Positions 9,447-19,913 of a stretch of DNA of 64,000 nucleotides are shown one piece after another. Origin of the DNA: Thermacetogenium sp. UBA5472 (GTDB taxonomy: Bacteria > Bacillota > DSM-12270 > Thermacetogeniales > Thermacetogeniaceae); NCBI GenBank assembly GCA_002426495.1, contig DIQC01000089.1:35479-99478 (forward strand). Reading direction: 5' to 3'. The notes under the pieces are model-generated. The model saw nothing but the letters and a program-made list of their open reading frames with translations. It was not told the origin of the DNA and made no database searches. The position numbers and the translations under genes are program-made. Each line of letters begins with the position of its first letter. Within the stretch, counting starts at the first letter, position 1.

Positions 9447-12362
9447 TTAACCGCTGACCAATGCGGTTTTATCGGCATGACGCTGAGTGGGGTTGGCAAC
9501 CTGGAATACCTCTTTTAAGTAACGTCCGGTATAGGAGTTGTAATTCTCGGCAACCTCTTCCGGTGTTCCGGTGGCGATCACCTGGCCTCCCCCAGCTCCC
9601 CCTTCGGGGCCGAGATCGATGATGTAATCCGCTGTTTTAATCACATCCAGGTTATGCTCAATGACCACAACTGTATTGCCCTTTTCCACAAGCCTTTCTA
9701 AGACCAGCAGAAGTCTTCTGATATCCTCTTTATGCAGACCGGTGGTTGGCTCATCCAAAATATAGAGAGTGCTGCCTTTGCTGCGCCGTGAAAGCTCTGT
9801 GGCCAGTTTGACACGCTGAGCCTCCCCCCCTGACAGGGTGGTAGCAGGCTGTCCCAGCCTAATATAGCCCAATCCCACATCATACAATGTCTGCAATTTA
9901 CGGTTCACCTTAGGGATGTTCTCAAAAAACTCATTGGCCTCACTGACAGTCATATCCAGAACCTCAGCAATATTCTTCCCTTTGTACTTGACCTCCAGTG
10001 TTTCGCGGTTATAACGGCTCCCCCTGCACTCATCACAGGGAACATAGACATCAGGCAAAAAGTGCATCTCGATTTTAATAATGCCATCCCCACGGCAGGC
10101 TTCACAGCGCCCACCCCGCACATTAAAGCTGAAGCGGCCCGGACGGTAACCTTTCATTCGTGATGCCGGGGTTAAGGAGAAAAGTTCCCTGATCCCGTCA
10201 AAGGCCCCTGTATAGGTAGCAGGGTTCGACCTGGGGGTTCTCCCAATAGGAGACTGGTCAATTTTGACAACTTTTTCCAGGTGTTCAATGCCGAGTAGCT
10301 CACGAAAAGCCCCGGGATGAGCATGGGAGCGATGAAGCTTTTGAGCAAGCGCTTTATAGATAATCTCATCCAGCAGAGTACTCTTCCCTGACCCGGAAAC
10401 CCCGGTAATACAAACAAAAAGTCCTAAAGGAATCCTTACATCAATATCTTTTAAATTGAACTCCCCAGCGCCCCTCACCTCTAGCCAGCGATCATTAGGC
10501 TTACGGCGTGCCTCTGGCACAGGAATATCCTTGCGCCCACTCAGATACTGTCCGGTGATCGATTCTTTTACCTTGACGATCTCTTCTAGTGTACCCTGAG
10601 CGATGAGCTCACCGCCGTGAACCCCGGCGCCAGGGCCGATGTCGATAATTTGATCTGCATTGAGCATCATCTCTTCATCATGTTCCACAATGATCAGGGT
10701 ATTCCCCAGATCACGCAGCTGCTTCAGTGTCCCAATCAGCCTGGTGTTGTCCCTGGGATGTAGCCCGATAGTCGGTTCATCCAAGATATAGAGAACTCCC
10801 ACCAGGCCGGAGCCGATCTGGGTGGCCAACCTGATCCTCTGTGCCTCACCCCCGGCCAGTGTTCCTGCAGGGCGATCTAATGTGAGATAGTCGAGCCCCA
10901 CATTCACTAAAAAGGTAAGGCGAGAAATGATTTCTTTCACCACCTGATGAGCGATCTGCTCCTCCCTGTTGGTCAGAGAAAGGTTTTGGATGAAGGATTG
11001 CATCTCTAAAATTGTCCGGGCTGTTACCTCAGCGATATTTTTACCACCAACTGTTACTGCCAGGGCCTCCGGACGCAGTCTTGCTCCTTTGCAGCTAGGA
11101 CAGGGACGAGAAGTCATATAGCGCCCAATATAATCCCGCACATCTTCAGAATCCGTTTCCCTATAACGGCGGGTCAACTGGTTGACTAGTCCCTCAAATT
11201 TTCCCTGCCAATTCCTTGTCTGCCCAAACTGATCTTCATAATGAAAACGAATTTCCTCATCTGTTCCGTAGAGCAGTATGTCCTGCACCTGTGATGGCAG
11301 ATCCTTGTAAGGTGTATCCCAACTGCACTTATAGTGATCCATGAGGGATTTCACTATCTGCGGATAGTAGTTCTGGGGAGAATGGGACCAAGGTAATAAA
11401 GCACCCGCCCGCACAGCCCTATCCTTGTCAACCACCAGTTCAGGAACCACCTCCATCCCGTAGCCGAGGCCTGAACATTCACTGCAGGCCCCGTGAGGGC
11501 TGTTGAAGGAAAAGAGGCGGGGGGTGATCTCTGCCAAACTGATCCCACACTCCGGGCAGGCGAAGTTCTGGCTGAACACCACATCAGTACCATCAACAGG
11601 AATCTTACCATCTACCGGAATAACTACGGCGATCCCCTCACCGAGTCCTAGAGCAGTCTCTAGAGAATCGGCCAGGCGGTTTTCCAATCCCGACCGTACA
11701 ACCAGGCGATCGATGACTACATCTATATCATGCTTTTTATATCTCTCCAGGGTGATATCTTCATCAAGCTCCCGGATCTCGCCATTAACACGCACCCGCA
11801 CAAAGCCCTTCTTCTGTAGATCACTAAAGATCCGCTGATGCTCACCCTTTTTTCCCCGCACAATGGGAGCCAGTATCTGGACCTTAGTACCTTCAGGGTA
11901 AGCCATAATCTGGTCAACCATCTGGGTCACCGTCTGCTGCTGCACCGGCCTGCCGCACTGAGGGCAATGAGGCTTACCGATGCGGGCAAACAAAAGCCGC
12001 AGATAGTCATAGATCTCTGTTACCGTCCCCACAGTGGATCTGGGATTGCGGCTCCCCGCCTTCTGGTCGATAGAAATGGCGGGAGAAAGCCCTTCAATAT
12101 AGTCCACATCAGGCTTGTCTGCAACCCCTAAAAATTGCCGCGCATAAGAGGAAAGGGACTCCACATAGCGGCGCTGCCCTTCGGCGTAAACCGTATCGAA
12201 AGCTAATGAGGACTTTCCTGACCCAGAAAGCCCGGTAATCACTACCATTTTTTCACGGGGTATATCCACATCAATGTTTTTCAGGTTGTGGACCCGTGCC
12301 CCCCGGATGACAATTTTGTCCCTCTCCGGGAGGTTGATTTCTTTTTCTACTCTTGCACACAT
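9447..12362 (-). CDS. uvrA: UvrA, excinuclease ABC subunit A
   Basis: A 971-residue UvrA, the damage-sensing ATPase dimer of nucleotide excision repair. Two ABC ATPase modules are complete: [14 protein letters not shown] near residue 45 and [14 protein letters not shown] near 655, with signature motifs [11 protein letters not shown] and [11 protein letters not shown]. Zinc modules are visible as CPQCGRP, CPECG and CEACRGDG...CDEC. The start overlaps the 3' end of uvrB by 16 nt, indicating translational coupling. The full set of motifs excludes a stand-alone resistance ABC protein. Confidence 0.97.
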   Translation of the reverse strand: MCARVEKEINLPERDKIVIRGARVHNLKNIDVDIPREKMVVITGLSGSGKSSLAFDTVYAEGQRRYVESLSSYARQFLGVADKPDVDYIEGLSPAISIDQKAGSRNPRSTVGTVTEIYDYLRLLFARIGKPHCPQCGRPVQQQTVTQMVDQIMAYPEGTKVQILAPIVRGKKGEHQRIFSDLQKKGFVRVRVNGEIRELDEDITLERYKKHDIDVVIDRLVVRSGLENRLADSLETALGLGEGIAVVIPVDGKIPVDGTDVVFSQNFACPECGISLAEITPRLFSFNSPHGACSECSGLGYGMEVVPELVVDKDRAVRAGALLPWSHSPQNYYPQIVKSLMDHYKCSWDTPYKDLPSQVQDILLYGTDEEIRFHYEDQFGQTRNWQGKFEGLVNQLTRRYRETDSEDVRDYIGRYMTSRPCPSCKGARLRPEALAVTVGGKNIAEVTARTILEMQSFIQNLSLTNREEQIAHQVVKEIISRLTFLVNVGLDYLTLDRPAGTLAGGEAQRIRLATQIGSGLVGVLYILDEPTIGLHPRDNTRLIGTLKQLRDLGNTLIIVEHDEEMMLNADQIIDIGPGAGVHGGELIAQGTLEEIVKVKESITGQYLSGRKDIPVPEARRKPNDRWLEVRGAGEFNLKDIDVRIPLGLFVCITGVSGSGKSTLLDEIIYKALAQKLHRSHAHPGAFRELLGIEHLEKVVKIDQSPIGRTPRSNPATYTGAFDGIRELFSLTPASRMKGYRPGRFSFNVRGGRCEACRGDGIIKIEMHFLPDVYVPCDECRGSRYNRETLEVKYKGKNIAEVLDMTVSEANEFFENIPKVNRKLQTLYDVGLGYIRLGQPATTLSGGEAQRVKLATELSRRSKGSTLYILDEPTTGLHKEDIRRLLLVLERLVEKGNTVVVIEHNLDVIKTADYIIDLGPEGGAGGGQVIATGTPEEVAENYNSYTGRYLKEVFQVANPTQRHADKTALVSG

Positions 12363-14443
12363 GATTGCTTGCGATGCCTCCCTGTTACATCCATTTCTGC
12401 ATCTATCTCCAACTGCTCTTCTATCTGTTCCACGGATTTGCTTTTGCGGCGTGACCTTGTAGACAGTTCTTTACGCAGTTCCATGATCAAATCACGCAAC
12501 CCTGCCGCTTTCTCAAAGGCCAAGTCCTTGGCAGACTGGCGCATCTCCTTCTCCAACCGGGAAATAAGCTTTTCCAATTCCTTTCTATTCATATCGTCCA
12601 AAGGTTTTCCAACCCTGTAGGTTCCCTTCTCCTCGGCAACCTGGGCTGGAAGAGTTATTTCAATGACATCCCTGACCGCCTTTTGAATAGTGCGGGGTAC
12701 GATGCCATGCCGTTCATTGTGATCCTTTTGAATCTGACGCCTTCTATTTGTCTCTCCGATAGCCCGCTTCATAGAGTCAGTGATTCTATCCGCATACATG
12801 ATCACTTTTCCCTCTACATTTCTGGCAGCTCTCCCTGTAGTCTGAATCAAGGAGCGTTCAGAGCGCAGAAACCCTTCTTTATCCGCATCCAAAATAGCTA
12901 CCAGTGCTACCTCAGGGAGATCAAGCCCCTCCCGTAAGAGGTTAATACCCACCAGCACATCAAACACCCCCAGGCGCAGATCCCGCAGTATCTCCATCCG
13001 CTCTAGGGTTTTTATATCTGAATGCATATAACGCACACGGATCCCTAATTCACGCAGGTAATCGGTCAGATCCTCAGCCATCTTTTTCGTCAAGGTAGTC
13101 ACCAACACCCGCTGCTGTTTGTCCACCCTGATCCTGATCTGTTCCACCAGATCATCTACCTGTCCTTGGGCAGGACGCACCTCCACCTCCGGATCTATCA
13201 GCCCGGTAGGCCGCACGATCTGCTCTGCTACCTGGTGACTGTGGCCCATCTCAAATGCCCCCGGAGTCGCCGAAACAAATATTGCCTGGGGCACCCTGGC
13301 CAGGAACTCATCAAAGCGCAGCGGCCTGTTATCCAGGGCTGAGGGAAGCCTGAACCCGTAGTCCACCAGAGTACTCTTCCTGCTGAAATCACCGGCATAC
13401 ATCCCATTGATCTGCGGCACTGTAATATGCGACTCATCGATGACTACCAGAAAATCTTCCGGAAAGAAATCGAGCAAGCAGTAAGGAGGCTCTCCCGGCT
13501 TACGCCCAGTTAAATGACGGGAGTAATTCTCAATCCCCCTACAGATACCCACCTCACGCATCATCTCCAGATCATAACGAGTGCGCTGCTCCAGACGCTG
13601 GGCCTCCAAGAGCTTCTCCTCTCTGTGCAGTTCTTGTAAGCGTTCTTCTAACTCCTCTTCGATCCCCCGGATCGCTTTTTCCATTTGCTCAGGAGCGGTC
13701 ACATAGTGAGAGGCAGGAAAAACCACCGCATGGAGGCGCCGGGCTATAACCTCACCGGTAAGGGTATCTATCTCTAAAATACGGTCGATTTCATCACCGA
13801 AGAACTCCACCCGCAGGGCCTTTTCAGTAAAAGAAGAAGGAAAGATCTCCAGCACATCCCCCCGCACCCGAAAGCGTCCCCGCTCAAACTCATAGTCATT
13901 GCGTTGGTAATGTATATCCACCAAACGCTCAATTACCTCATCCCGGTCGATCTTCATCCCCTGGCGCAGAGAAACCATCATTTCACGGTAATAGACCGGA
14001 GACCCTAAACCGTAGATACAGGAAACACTGGCTACAATGATCACATCATCCCGCTCAAAAGTACTAGCAGTGGCGGAGTGGCGTAGCCTATCTAACTCCT
14101 CATTTAATGAAGAGTCCTTTTCAATATAAGTATCAGTCGAAGGCACATAGGCCTCTGGCTGGAAATAGTCATAGTAGCTGACGAAATATTCCACCGCATG
14201 GTCAGGAAAAAACTCCCGAAACTCCCCGCAAAGTTGTGCGGCCAATGTTTTATTAGGAGCGATAACCAGTGTGGGCTTTTGCACATCCTGGATAACTCCG
14301 GCGATGGTAAATGTTTTTCCTGAACCAGTGACCCCCAACAAAGTCTGGAAAGGCATACCAGATGTGATACCTTTGCTCAAAGAAGATATGGCCTTTGGCT
14401 GATCTCCAGTGGGGGAAAATGGTGATTTTAAGGTAAATTTCAT
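12347..14443 (-). CDS. uvrB: UvrB, excinuclease ABC subunit B
   Basis: A 698-residue UvrB helicase-like core of nucleotide excision repair. Walker A is [10 protein letters not shown] (residues 39-48), the beta-hairpin segment [12 protein letters not shown] follows, and motif VI is [17 protein letters not shown]-terminal UVR motif ([20 protein letters not shown]) recruits UvrC. It is the first gene of uvrBAC. Its upstream region is shared with the divergent DUF421 gene. I saw no convincing SOS-box dyad by eye. Confidence 0.97.
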   Translation of the reverse strand: MKFTLKSPFSPTGDQPKAISSLSKGITSGMPFQTLLGVTGSGKTFTIAGVIQDVQKPTLVIAPNKTLAAQLCGEFREFFPDHAVEYFVSYYDYFQPEAYVPSTDTYIEKDSSLNEELDRLRHSATASTFERDDVIIVASVSCIYGLGSPVYYREMMVSLRQGMKIDRDEVIERLVDIHYQRNDYEFERGRFRVRGDVLEIFPSSFTEKALRVEFFGDEIDRILEIDTLTGEVIARRLHAVVFPASHYVTAPEQMEKAIRGIEEELEERLQELHREEKLLEAQRLEQRTRYDLEMMREVGICRGIENYSRHLTGRKPGEPPYCLLDFFPEDFLVVIDESHITVPQINGMYAGDFSRKSTLVDYGFRLPSALDNRPLRFDEFLARVPQAIFVSATPGAFEMGHSHQVAEQIVRPTGLIDPEVEVRPAQGQVDDLVEQIRIRVDKQQRVLVTTLTKKMAEDLTDYLRELGIRVRYMHSDIKTLERMEILRDLRLGVFDVLVGINLLREGLDLPEVALVAILDADKEGFLRSERSLIQTTGRAARNVEGKVIMYADRITDSMKRAIGETNRRRQIQKDHNERHGIVPRTIQKAVRDVIEITLPAQVAEEKGTYRVGKPLDDMNRKELEKLISRLEKEMRQSAKDLAFEKAAGLRDLIMELRKELSTRSRRKSKSVEQIEEQLEIDAEMDVTGRHRKQSCVQE

Positions 14444-14625
14444 CTATAACACCCGCTTTTATTAAAAATAGCCACTATTTTCAACAATTATTCGCCTTTT
14501 TGGCCTGTCAAGCGACAAATATTCAAGTTATCTATACAACGCATTATACCATAAAGCCCGTCACCGTTAATAGAAAGGCGATCACTGGGTAATAATAAAA
14601 AAAAAGAACTTCGGAAGTGAATACT

Positions 14626-15354
14626 TTGAATGAAGCTCTTGTAGTAATTGTTCGGGGTGTTATTGGCTTTTTTACACTGCTGATCTTTGCACGGCTTTTA
14701 GGCAAACAACAGATCAGCCAGCTCAGCTTTTTTGATTATATTCTGGGTATTACCATTGGCTCTATAGCAGCCAGCCTGACTACAGATCTTACAACCCGGG
14801 CCTGGCCGCACTGGGTTGGCCTGGCAGTCTGGACCTTCCTTGTAGCGGTTTTACAGTTGCTCACCCTGAAATGGAGATATGCTGGTAAATATATTGATGG
14901 AGAACCAACTGTGGTGATCATGAACGGCAAAATTATGGAAAATGCCATGAAAAAACTGCGCTACCGTACCAGCGAACTCCTGGAGCAGTTGCGCCTGCAA
15001 AATGTATTTGATATATCACAGGTGGAATTCGCAGTTCTAGAAGTCAACGGTCAACTATCAGTTCTTAAGAAATCACAATATCAAACAGTCACCACACAGG
15101 ATCTTAATATTTCTACCAACTATCAAGGTATAGGCACTGAATTGATTTATGACGGAGTTGTTGTGGAACAAAACCTTGGACAGGTTAATCTAGACCGCAC
15201 CTGGTTGGATGATCAGTTGAGAAGCGAGGGGATCAACGACCCTGCTGAGGTATTCCTGGCCAACCTGGATACCCAGGGTAACCTCTATATCGATAAATAC
15301 CAGGATCATCTACAAAAGCTGACAGATATCGGGGATTATCCCGGACCACATTGA
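14626..15354 (+). CDS. DUF421 / YetF-like membrane protein
   Basis: About 242 residues. Three N-terminal hydrophobic helices carry the DUF421 hallmark LLGKQQISQLSFFDYILGITIGS, followed by a soluble domain with EPTVVIMNGKIM. Function is unknown; Bacillus YetF-like proteins are spore or membrane proteins linked to germination. I prefer the TTG at 14626 because GGAAGTGA lies just in front; an in-frame GTG nine bases upstream overlaps that site. The next gene is a DUF4363 protein, a common partner in Firmicutes. Confidence 0.85.
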   Translation: MNEALVVIVRGVIGFFTLLIFARLLGKQQISQLSFFDYILGITIGSIAASLTTDLTTRAWPHWVGLAVWTFLVAVLQLLTLKWRYAGKYIDGEPTVVIMNGKIMENAMKKLRYRTSELLEQLRLQNVFDISQVEFAVLEVNGQLSVLKKSQYQTVTTQDLNISTNYQGIGTELIYDGVVVEQNLGQVNLDRTWLDDQLRSEGINDPAEVFLANLDTQGNLYIDKYQDHLQKLTDIGDYPGPH

Positions 15355-15364
15355 GGTGAACGCC

Positions 15365-15730
15365 TTGAAAAAACTCATTTACTACCTACTTCCTGTTGCG
15401 ATACTGGCTCTGTTTATTGGAATTATGCTATCCGGTTCCTATCTGAAACAGCCTCGTGGAGAGGATGATAGTGTTTCAGGCAAACTAGTGTTGGTGAAGG
15501 AAGCTGTACAAAAAGGCGACTGGAAAAGTGCCCAACAGGAGATAGACAACCTGGAAGAAGCCTGGGAGAAGGTAGTGCCCAGAATTCAGTTCAGCATGGA
15601 AAAAAATGAAATAAACGATCTGGGTGTAAGCCTGACCAGAGCGCGAGCAGCAATAACAGCAAAAGATATAGCAGGAGCGTTAATGGAACTGGAAGAGGCA
15701 GAGCATCACTGGCATAGCTTAGGGAATTAA
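15365..15730 (+). CDS. DUF4363 family protein
   Basis: About 121 residues: a single N-terminal membrane anchor (LIYYLLPVAILALFIGIML) and an acidic alpha-helical extracytoplasmic domain (KEAVQKGDWKSAQQEIDNLE). This matches DUF4363, which habitually follows DUF421 genes. A TTG start at 15365 is favoured because GAGGTGA at 15353-15359 is well spaced for it. The gap to the DUF421 stop is under 15 nt, so the two form an operon. Function is unknown. Confidence 0.8.
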   Translation: MKKLIYYLLPVAILALFIGIMLSGSYLKQPRGEDDSVSGKLVLVKEAVQKGDWKSAQQEIDNLEEAWEKVVPRIQFSMEKNEINDLGVSLTRARAAITAKDIAGALMELEEAEHHWHSLGN

Positions 15731-15754
15731 TAGCTTTTTTAGTTTATGTTGAGA

Positions 15755-16759
15755 TTATTTACTTAAAATATCCCGGAGAAGCTGGGAAATAATCTCATCA
15801 AGTTCGTCCTCGGTAAAATAGAGTCCTTCTTTTCCCTCTTCAGAAGTGTCTGCCGTCCTCCCTGCTTCTGTTAGGAATGACTTAAGCTTTTGGACTTTTC
15901 TGCCTGCTTCCTGACAACAAGCCTCTGTTTGTGTATTACCACCCAGATCCCATACCACATCATCAGGCAGGGGAGAAAGATCTTTGTAACAACAGGTTAT
16001 ATCAACTACCGCCACCTGTATCTCCGGGAAAAACAGCGCAACACGCTGCATGGGATCAATCCAGGAGTGAAAGGCTTCTACTCCATATCTACAGCTTAAT
16101 GCCTCAATCAGAATCTCCTGCATCACTTTGGTTCCACTTTCTGGTGCTCCCTTGAGCAGATAGCGCTTTCTGCAGTGCTTTAATAGATGATGAAGGAATT
16201 CCACCTCCCCCTGTACAGTCACACTCCCGGCAAAAAAGTGTTTAAGAACAGATTCCCTCTCCTGAAAGTCCTTGATCCATCCAGTAGCTTTGTTCATAAC
16301 CCCCGCATCTGACGGGTCACCATAACCAGAACAACATGAGTTGTGGATTTCCCCGGCCGCATTTAATAATTGCCCAACTTTTTCATTTCCTAAAGCCCCG
16401 CAATCTTTCGTCTGAACACTGCCCCCGGGTAGTTCCACAGTTTTTACCTTCAGGGAGGGAAAGGAGCCCAGTTGGGCGCAGGGATGGTCTCTGCTGAGCA
16501 CACCGAATCCCTTTACAGGAATGATCATTCCCTCCAAAACCATTGGATCCTCTGCACGATGAAAATAGTTTATATGTAAACTCCGGTCTTCTAATGCCAA
16601 GCCCAGCAGTCGAATAGCCAAACTCTGTCCGGAAATTGTGTTCCCTTGGAGCAGGTATAACCTCTTCAGTTCCTTAAAGCGCTCAGGCCAAAACGAAATG
16701 AAACCCTTGCTGGTCAGAGCACTTGCCAGATAATGTCGGTTCTTTTGTTTTATACCCAT
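15755..16759 (-). CDS. PRK06851-like protein with two degenerate P-loop halves
   Basis: About 334 residues. I recognise the duplicated P-loop layout of the clostridial PRK06851 ATPase-like family: each half has an ASA/AGS-x(5)-GxxxF lead-in, a YLLxG strand-loop and a segment resembling the SDPDSLD motif (YFHRAEDPMVLEG; WIDPMQRVALF). Both nucleotide-binding loops are spoiled: GNTISGQS in the first half (Gln where Lys is expected) and GAPESGTK in the second (Lys displaced by one). It is also Cys-rich (HNSCCSGYG, DITCCYKD). An ATG at 16759 with AGGTGGG in front is preferred over a GTG three codons earlier. ATPase activity is doubtful. Confidence 0.6.
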   Translation of the reverse strand: MGIKQKNRHYLASALTSKGFISFWPERFKELKRLYLLQGNTISGQSLAIRLLGLALEDRSLHINYFHRAEDPMVLEGMIIPVKGFGVLSRDHPCAQLGSFPSLKVKTVELPGGSVQTKDCGALGNEKVGQLLNAAGEIHNSCCSGYGDPSDAGVMNKATGWIKDFQERESVLKHFFAGSVTVQGEVEFLHHLLKHCRKRYLLKGAPESGTKVMQEILIEALSCRYGVEAFHSWIDPMQRVALFFPEIQVAVVDITCCYKDLSPLPDDVVWDLGGNTQTEACCQEAGRKVQKLKSFLTEAGRTADTSEEGKEGLYFTEDELDEIISQLLRDILSK

Positions 16760-16850
16760 CCATCCCACCTGCTGAATTGAGCCAGGTAGCGCTCACCCCC
16801 TGTAGTATTTTTTACATATTATTAAACAAGGGGAAGAGGTGTGACAGAGT

Positions 16851-16922
16851 AGTGGTTAGTGGTTGGTGGTTGGTCGTTAGTGGTTTGTACTGAGATGTGA
16901 GAAGTGGGAGGTCGGAAGTGGG
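16851..16922 (+). repeat. Dispersed repeat cluster, family B plus a family C-like tract
   Basis: A GT-rich tract with internal iterations (AGTGGTTAGTGGTTGGTGG, then TTGGTCGTTAGTGGTT) runs straight into GAGATGTGAGAAGTGGGAGG and TCGGAAGTGGG. It fills the gap upstream of the degenerate P-loop gene and just after the PDZ gene stop. It joins two repeat families found separately elsewhere. Confidence 0.6.
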
Positions 16923-16949
16923 AATAAAGCTGACAAGTTTGTCGTTACA

Positions 16950-18200
16950 TTACTTGTGTACATTAAACTTTTTCTTTACACGGTTGATTAATTTCTTAAA
17001 GGGGCTTCCCATGACAAAGCCAACATTAGGACGATCTCCGAGTTCGGGAACTGGGATCTCTCCCAGGGGTTCTCCCGGTGCTTTATGCACCCTGGCCTGG
17101 CTGGTTTCTCCTGTTCCTCCGGCAAACTCCAATAGAAAAGAATCCCCTGCTAACCTGAGGATCCGAGAGAGCTCGTGGCGGGAATTAACAGATTTGCCAT
17201 TCACACTCCGGATAACATCACCGGACTTTATGCCAGCCAAATGAGCAGGGGATCCCTTTAGAACATCCAAGACCATCACCCCTCCGGATGAGGGAGGAAC
17301 AAAGCGCGGTCTCCCCTGCAGTTCCTGACGACGTCCCAGATAGATGACTAACTCATGGCCAAACGGGGAAAACAGGGCGGGAATAATGGAGAACTGAGGA
17401 TAGTGAGATGAAGCAACAGCAAGCCCCAGTAAAACAATGCTGTACCCTGCCAGGTGAGCGGCAGTGCGTTTTGTGCGTTCCCTGGGCAAGCAGGTAACCG
17501 CCAGTTCACCATAACCTAGTGCGGCCACAACAGGCAGAATCTGATACATGACATCCTGAATGGATGCTGTTTCCCAGGGACGAATCAGCGGCCACCACTC
17601 CGGCATTTTCAGCAATTCTCCGGGTACCTGGTCAGCACCTAAAAGGATCATCATCGCAGCCAGGGGTATCGGCCAAAACTTCTGTAGGTTAAAGGCACCC
17701 ACCACACGCCCATCAGGATTGCGAACATAAACAGGAAGGGGATCCTGGTGCCCGCTCAATAATATTAAGATACTTTCCACCAGATGCAGCACAGCAACCA
17801 GGCCCATAAGGCCAGGGATATGAACCTGAGGATAACCAAAAATGATAGAGATTAAGGCCAGCACTCCGCCAGCATAGGAGAAACATAAAAATCTTGGACT
17901 GAACAGCATCAGCACCAGAGCGATAATCCACAGCCAGGCCACACCTACCCCGTTGATGGTCACTCCAAAAAGGATCATCAGAAAGCTTCCTAGAAAGCCT
18001 CCAATGACCCCATAAACCAAAGCTATAAATGAAGCCCGAAAAGAAGAATCCTTGAGCCCATATAAGGACTCCTTGGTTTTCAGCATACGGCGGTACTGCA
18101 GCCATACCAGAACCACTACAAGCCAGAATAAAGGTGACATCAGCAGTTGCAGAATAGTAAAGGCAGAATGGTAAAGAACCAGAGTCCAGGAAAAATCCAT
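16950..18200 (-). CDS. Polytopic membrane protein with C-terminal PDZ domain (MinJ-like)
   Basis: A 416-residue protein with roughly eight to nine hydrophobic helices over residues 1-290 and a PDZ domain at the C-terminus (VLDVLKGSPAHLAGIKSGDVI; RSVNGKSVNSRHELSRIL). The layout is that of MinJ-type division topology proteins and of PDZ proteins found beside ctpA in Clostridia. It lies 11 nt downstream of ctpA on the same strand in an ftsE-ftsX-M23-ctpA-PDZ series, so a role in envelope or septum organisation is likely, but that is inference from context. Confidence 0.75.
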   Translation of the reverse strand: MDFSWTLVLYHSAFTILQLLMSPLFWLVVVLVWLQYRRMLKTKESLYGLKDSSFRASFIALVYGVIGGFLGSFLMILFGVTINGVGVAWLWIIALVLMLFSPRFLCFSYAGGVLALISIIFGYPQVHIPGLMGLVAVLHLVESILILLSGHQDPLPVYVRNPDGRVVGAFNLQKFWPIPLAAMMILLGADQVPGELLKMPEWWPLIRPWETASIQDVMYQILPVVAALGYGELAVTCLPRERTKRTAAHLAGYSIVLLGLAVASSHYPQFSIIPALFSPFGHELVIYLGRRQELQGRPRFVPPSSGGVMVLDVLKGSPAHLAGIKSGDVIRSVNGKSVNSRHELSRILRLAGDSFLLEFAGGTGETSQARVHKAPGEPLGEIPVPELGDRPNVGFVMGSPFKKLINRVKKKFNVHK

Positions 18201-18211
18201 CTGCTACCCCC

Positions 18212-19384
18212 CTACGCCGCCTTTTCGCTCTTCAACTGCTCCTCAAGTACTTCTACAGCCTTTTCCAACTGAACATCTTCCTCTATATCCTTTGGCTGCT
18301 CAACAACGACATCCGGCTCGATCCCCTTGGCATGAATATCATGCCCATCAGGTGTCAAATACTTGTTGGTGGTCAGCTTGACCCCCTCTTGATCACCCAG
18401 GTTAAAAACAGTCTGTACCAGACCCTTGCCAAATGTACGTGCACCTACCAGTACCCCACTTTCAGAGTCTTTGATAGCACCGGCAACAATTTCCGAAGCG
18501 CTGGCACTCCCCCCATCTATGAGCACCACAAGGGGCCCCGTTACCTCTCGACCGCTGCGGGTAGCATATAAGACATCCTCTGTTCCTCCACTCTGGACAA
18601 TTCGAACAACAGGACCATCCTTTAAAAAATACCCCGCTACTTCTACAGCCGCCTGCAGATCACCCCCGGGGTTCCCCCGCAGGTCAAGTATCAACCCACG
18701 ATATTGAGCCTCTTCCAATTTTGTCAGTTCCTCATGTAGTTGGGTATTTGTATTGACACGGTTGAAATGCATCACACGCAAGTACCCTACATCCGGATAA
18801 TCCTCAAGCATTCTTCCGCTTACAGAAGGAACAATAATTTGTTCTCTGACCAACTGCACAGTAAAGGTTCGATTCTCCTCCGGACGCATGATCTCCAGGG
18901 AAACGGTGGTACCCGGCTCTCCTCGAAGAATAGCTGCAGCTTCAACAGTGGTCATATCTGTCGTTTCTTCATCTTCAATCTTAGTGATCAGATCCCCGCT
19001 TCGGATACCCTCCTGAGCAGCCGGTGTTCCAGGCAAAGGAGAAACAACAACAATTTGATTGTCCTGGTTCATATCGATTTCTACACCTATTCCGCCAAAA
19101 GTCCCTTCTATCTGCAGATTTAACTCCTTAAAGGCTTCCCTGTCCAAATAAACTGAATATGGATCATCCAAGGCTTCCACCATCCCCTCAACCGCACCAT
19201 TTACCAATTTAGCTGTGCTGACATCTTCGATGTATTGACTTTTAATAAGAAAGAAAGTACTGACAAGTTTACTTACATTATTTTTGTGGGCCCAATAAAA
19301 AAACCCACCGAGCACACCGACAATTAATAGGACAATTAATACAACAGCAGTAATACGCAAACCGCGGGTCTTCAGCCTGTCCAC
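18212..19384 (-). CDS. ctpA: S41 C-terminal processing peptidase
   Basis: A 390-residue carboxyl-terminal protease. The N-terminal signal anchor ITAVVLIVLLIVGVLGGFF is followed by a PDZ domain (GTPAAQEGIRSGDLITKIED) and the S41 catalytic core. The nucleophile Ser lies in GGSASASEIVAGAIKD and the general-base Lys in FGKGLVQTV. Family members degrade regulators or cell-wall hydrolases outside the membrane. The neighbouring FtsEX/M23 genes suggest a septal-hydrolase substrate, which is inference. Confidence 0.93.
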   Translation of the reverse strand: MDRLKTRGLRITAVVLIVLLIVGVLGGFFYWAHKNNVSKLVSTFFLIKSQYIEDVSTAKLVNGAVEGMVEALDDPYSVYLDREAFKELNLQIEGTFGGIGVEIDMNQDNQIVVVSPLPGTPAAQEGIRSGDLITKIEDEETTDMTTVEAAAILRGEPGTTVSLEIMRPEENRTFTVQLVREQIIVPSVSGRMLEDYPDVGYLRVMHFNRVNTNTQLHEELTKLEEAQYRGLILDLRGNPGGDLQAAVEVAGYFLKDGPVVRIVQSGGTEDVLYATRSGREVTGPLVVLIDGGSASASEIVAGAIKDSESGVLVGARTFGKGLVQTVFNLGDQEGVKLTTNKYLTPDGHDIHAKGIEPDVVVEQPKDIEEDVQLEKAVEVLEEQLKSEKAA

Positions 19385-19561
19385 CTCCTGAATATATGCC
19401 TAGCCATCTTCCCCGTTTAACCACTTTATGTATAATATTACACTTTTATCATTTTTAACAGCCCTGCTCCTTCTTTTTATCCTTACATAAATATACAGCA
19501 GAAGAAATTGATTTATGACCACACAATAGATTATACACTATTATTTTAAACTTAAACCCCC

Positions 19562-19590
19562 TTGATGTATCTTTAAACTTATGAGATAAT
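19562..19590 (+). promoter_or_regulatory. Sigma-A-type promoter of the candidate sRNA
   Basis: TTGATG at 19562-19567 and GATAAT at 19585-19590, separated by exactly 17 nt, within an AT-rich stretch. No gene on plus follows for kilobases; the only downstream plus-strand features are the hairpins described here. Confidence 0.55.
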
Positions 19591-19596
19591 ACAATT

Positions 19597-19757
19597 AATT
19601 AAATAGTTTTTCTCCGAGTCCACGAGCCTGTTGTTTTTAACTATGGCTGGCGGACCGTTAGGGTACATTTGGAAACGAGTGTGCCTCCCATTGCGGAAAG
19701 GAGAAGCGTACGATAATTAACCGATCGCTTATTCTTTTCTGCGATCGGTTTTATGTT
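19597..19757 (+). ncRNA. Candidate structured small RNA (~160 nt), unidentified
   Basis: Between the promoter and a strong terminator lie nested helices: GTCC (19618) with GGAC (19652) enclosing AGCC (19625) with GGCT (19645); then GTGTGC (19679) with GCGTAC (19706) enclosing CTCC (19685) with GGAG (19700); then the terminator. I do not recognise a known riboswitch or housekeeping RNA. It is antisense to neither gene and lies upstream of ctpA on the opposite strand. No good reading frame is present. Confidence 0.45.
19719..19757 (+). terminator. Intrinsic terminator of the candidate sRNA
   Basis: Perfect 10-bp stem AACCGATCGC / GCGATCGGTT with a 12-nt loop, followed by TTTATGTTTCT. Confidence 0.7.
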
Positions 19758-19801
19758 TCTAATTATGTTTCTATTGAAGATCGGCATCAGTACCATATAT
19801 T

Positions 19802-19843
19802 TGCTGTGGGGAAAGCATCACACACCCCACAGCATATTTTTTT
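19802..19843 (+). terminator. Second plus-strand terminator hairpin
   Basis: Perfect 10-bp stem TGCTGTGGGG / CCCCACAGCA with a 13-nt loop, followed by TATTTTTTTG. It lies about 50 nt after the first terminator, so it may be a back-up or end a second short transcript. Confidence 0.65.
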
Positions 19844-19860
19844 GAGGTATGTGAGGGGTA

Positions 19861-19898
19861 AAATAAAAGGATGCAACAGGAACCATCCCGTTGCACCC
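19861..19898 (-). terminator. Terminator of the M23 peptidase gene
   Basis: On the minus strand a 13-nt stem (GGGTGCAACGGGA with TCCTGTTGCATCC, one G-T wobble) is followed by TTTTATTT. It lies 15 nt past the M23 stop codon. Confidence 0.75.
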
Positions 19899-19913
19899 GC
19901 CGCTTCTCATTAT

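Larger units (their letters stand above)
19385..19913. other. 529-bp intergenic region between ctpA and the M23 gene
   Basis: No protein gene. It holds the putative ctpA promoter region (minus), a plus-strand sigma-A-type promoter and structured transcript ending in a terminator, a second plus-strand terminator hairpin, and the terminator of the M23 gene on minus. Details are given in separate entries. Confidence 0.8.

Noticed and set aside
11503..11838. Long frames antisense to uvrA, secA, uvrC and pgi
   Set aside because: They lie wholly within well-conserved genes, lack ribosome-binding sites and show the Arg/Ser/Pro-rich composition of shadow frames.
19597..19757. Known riboswitch or housekeeping RNA (6S, SRP, tmRNA, c-di-GMP, T-box)
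   Set aside because: None of the conserved sequence blocks I know for these classes could be found, and no plus-strand gene follows.
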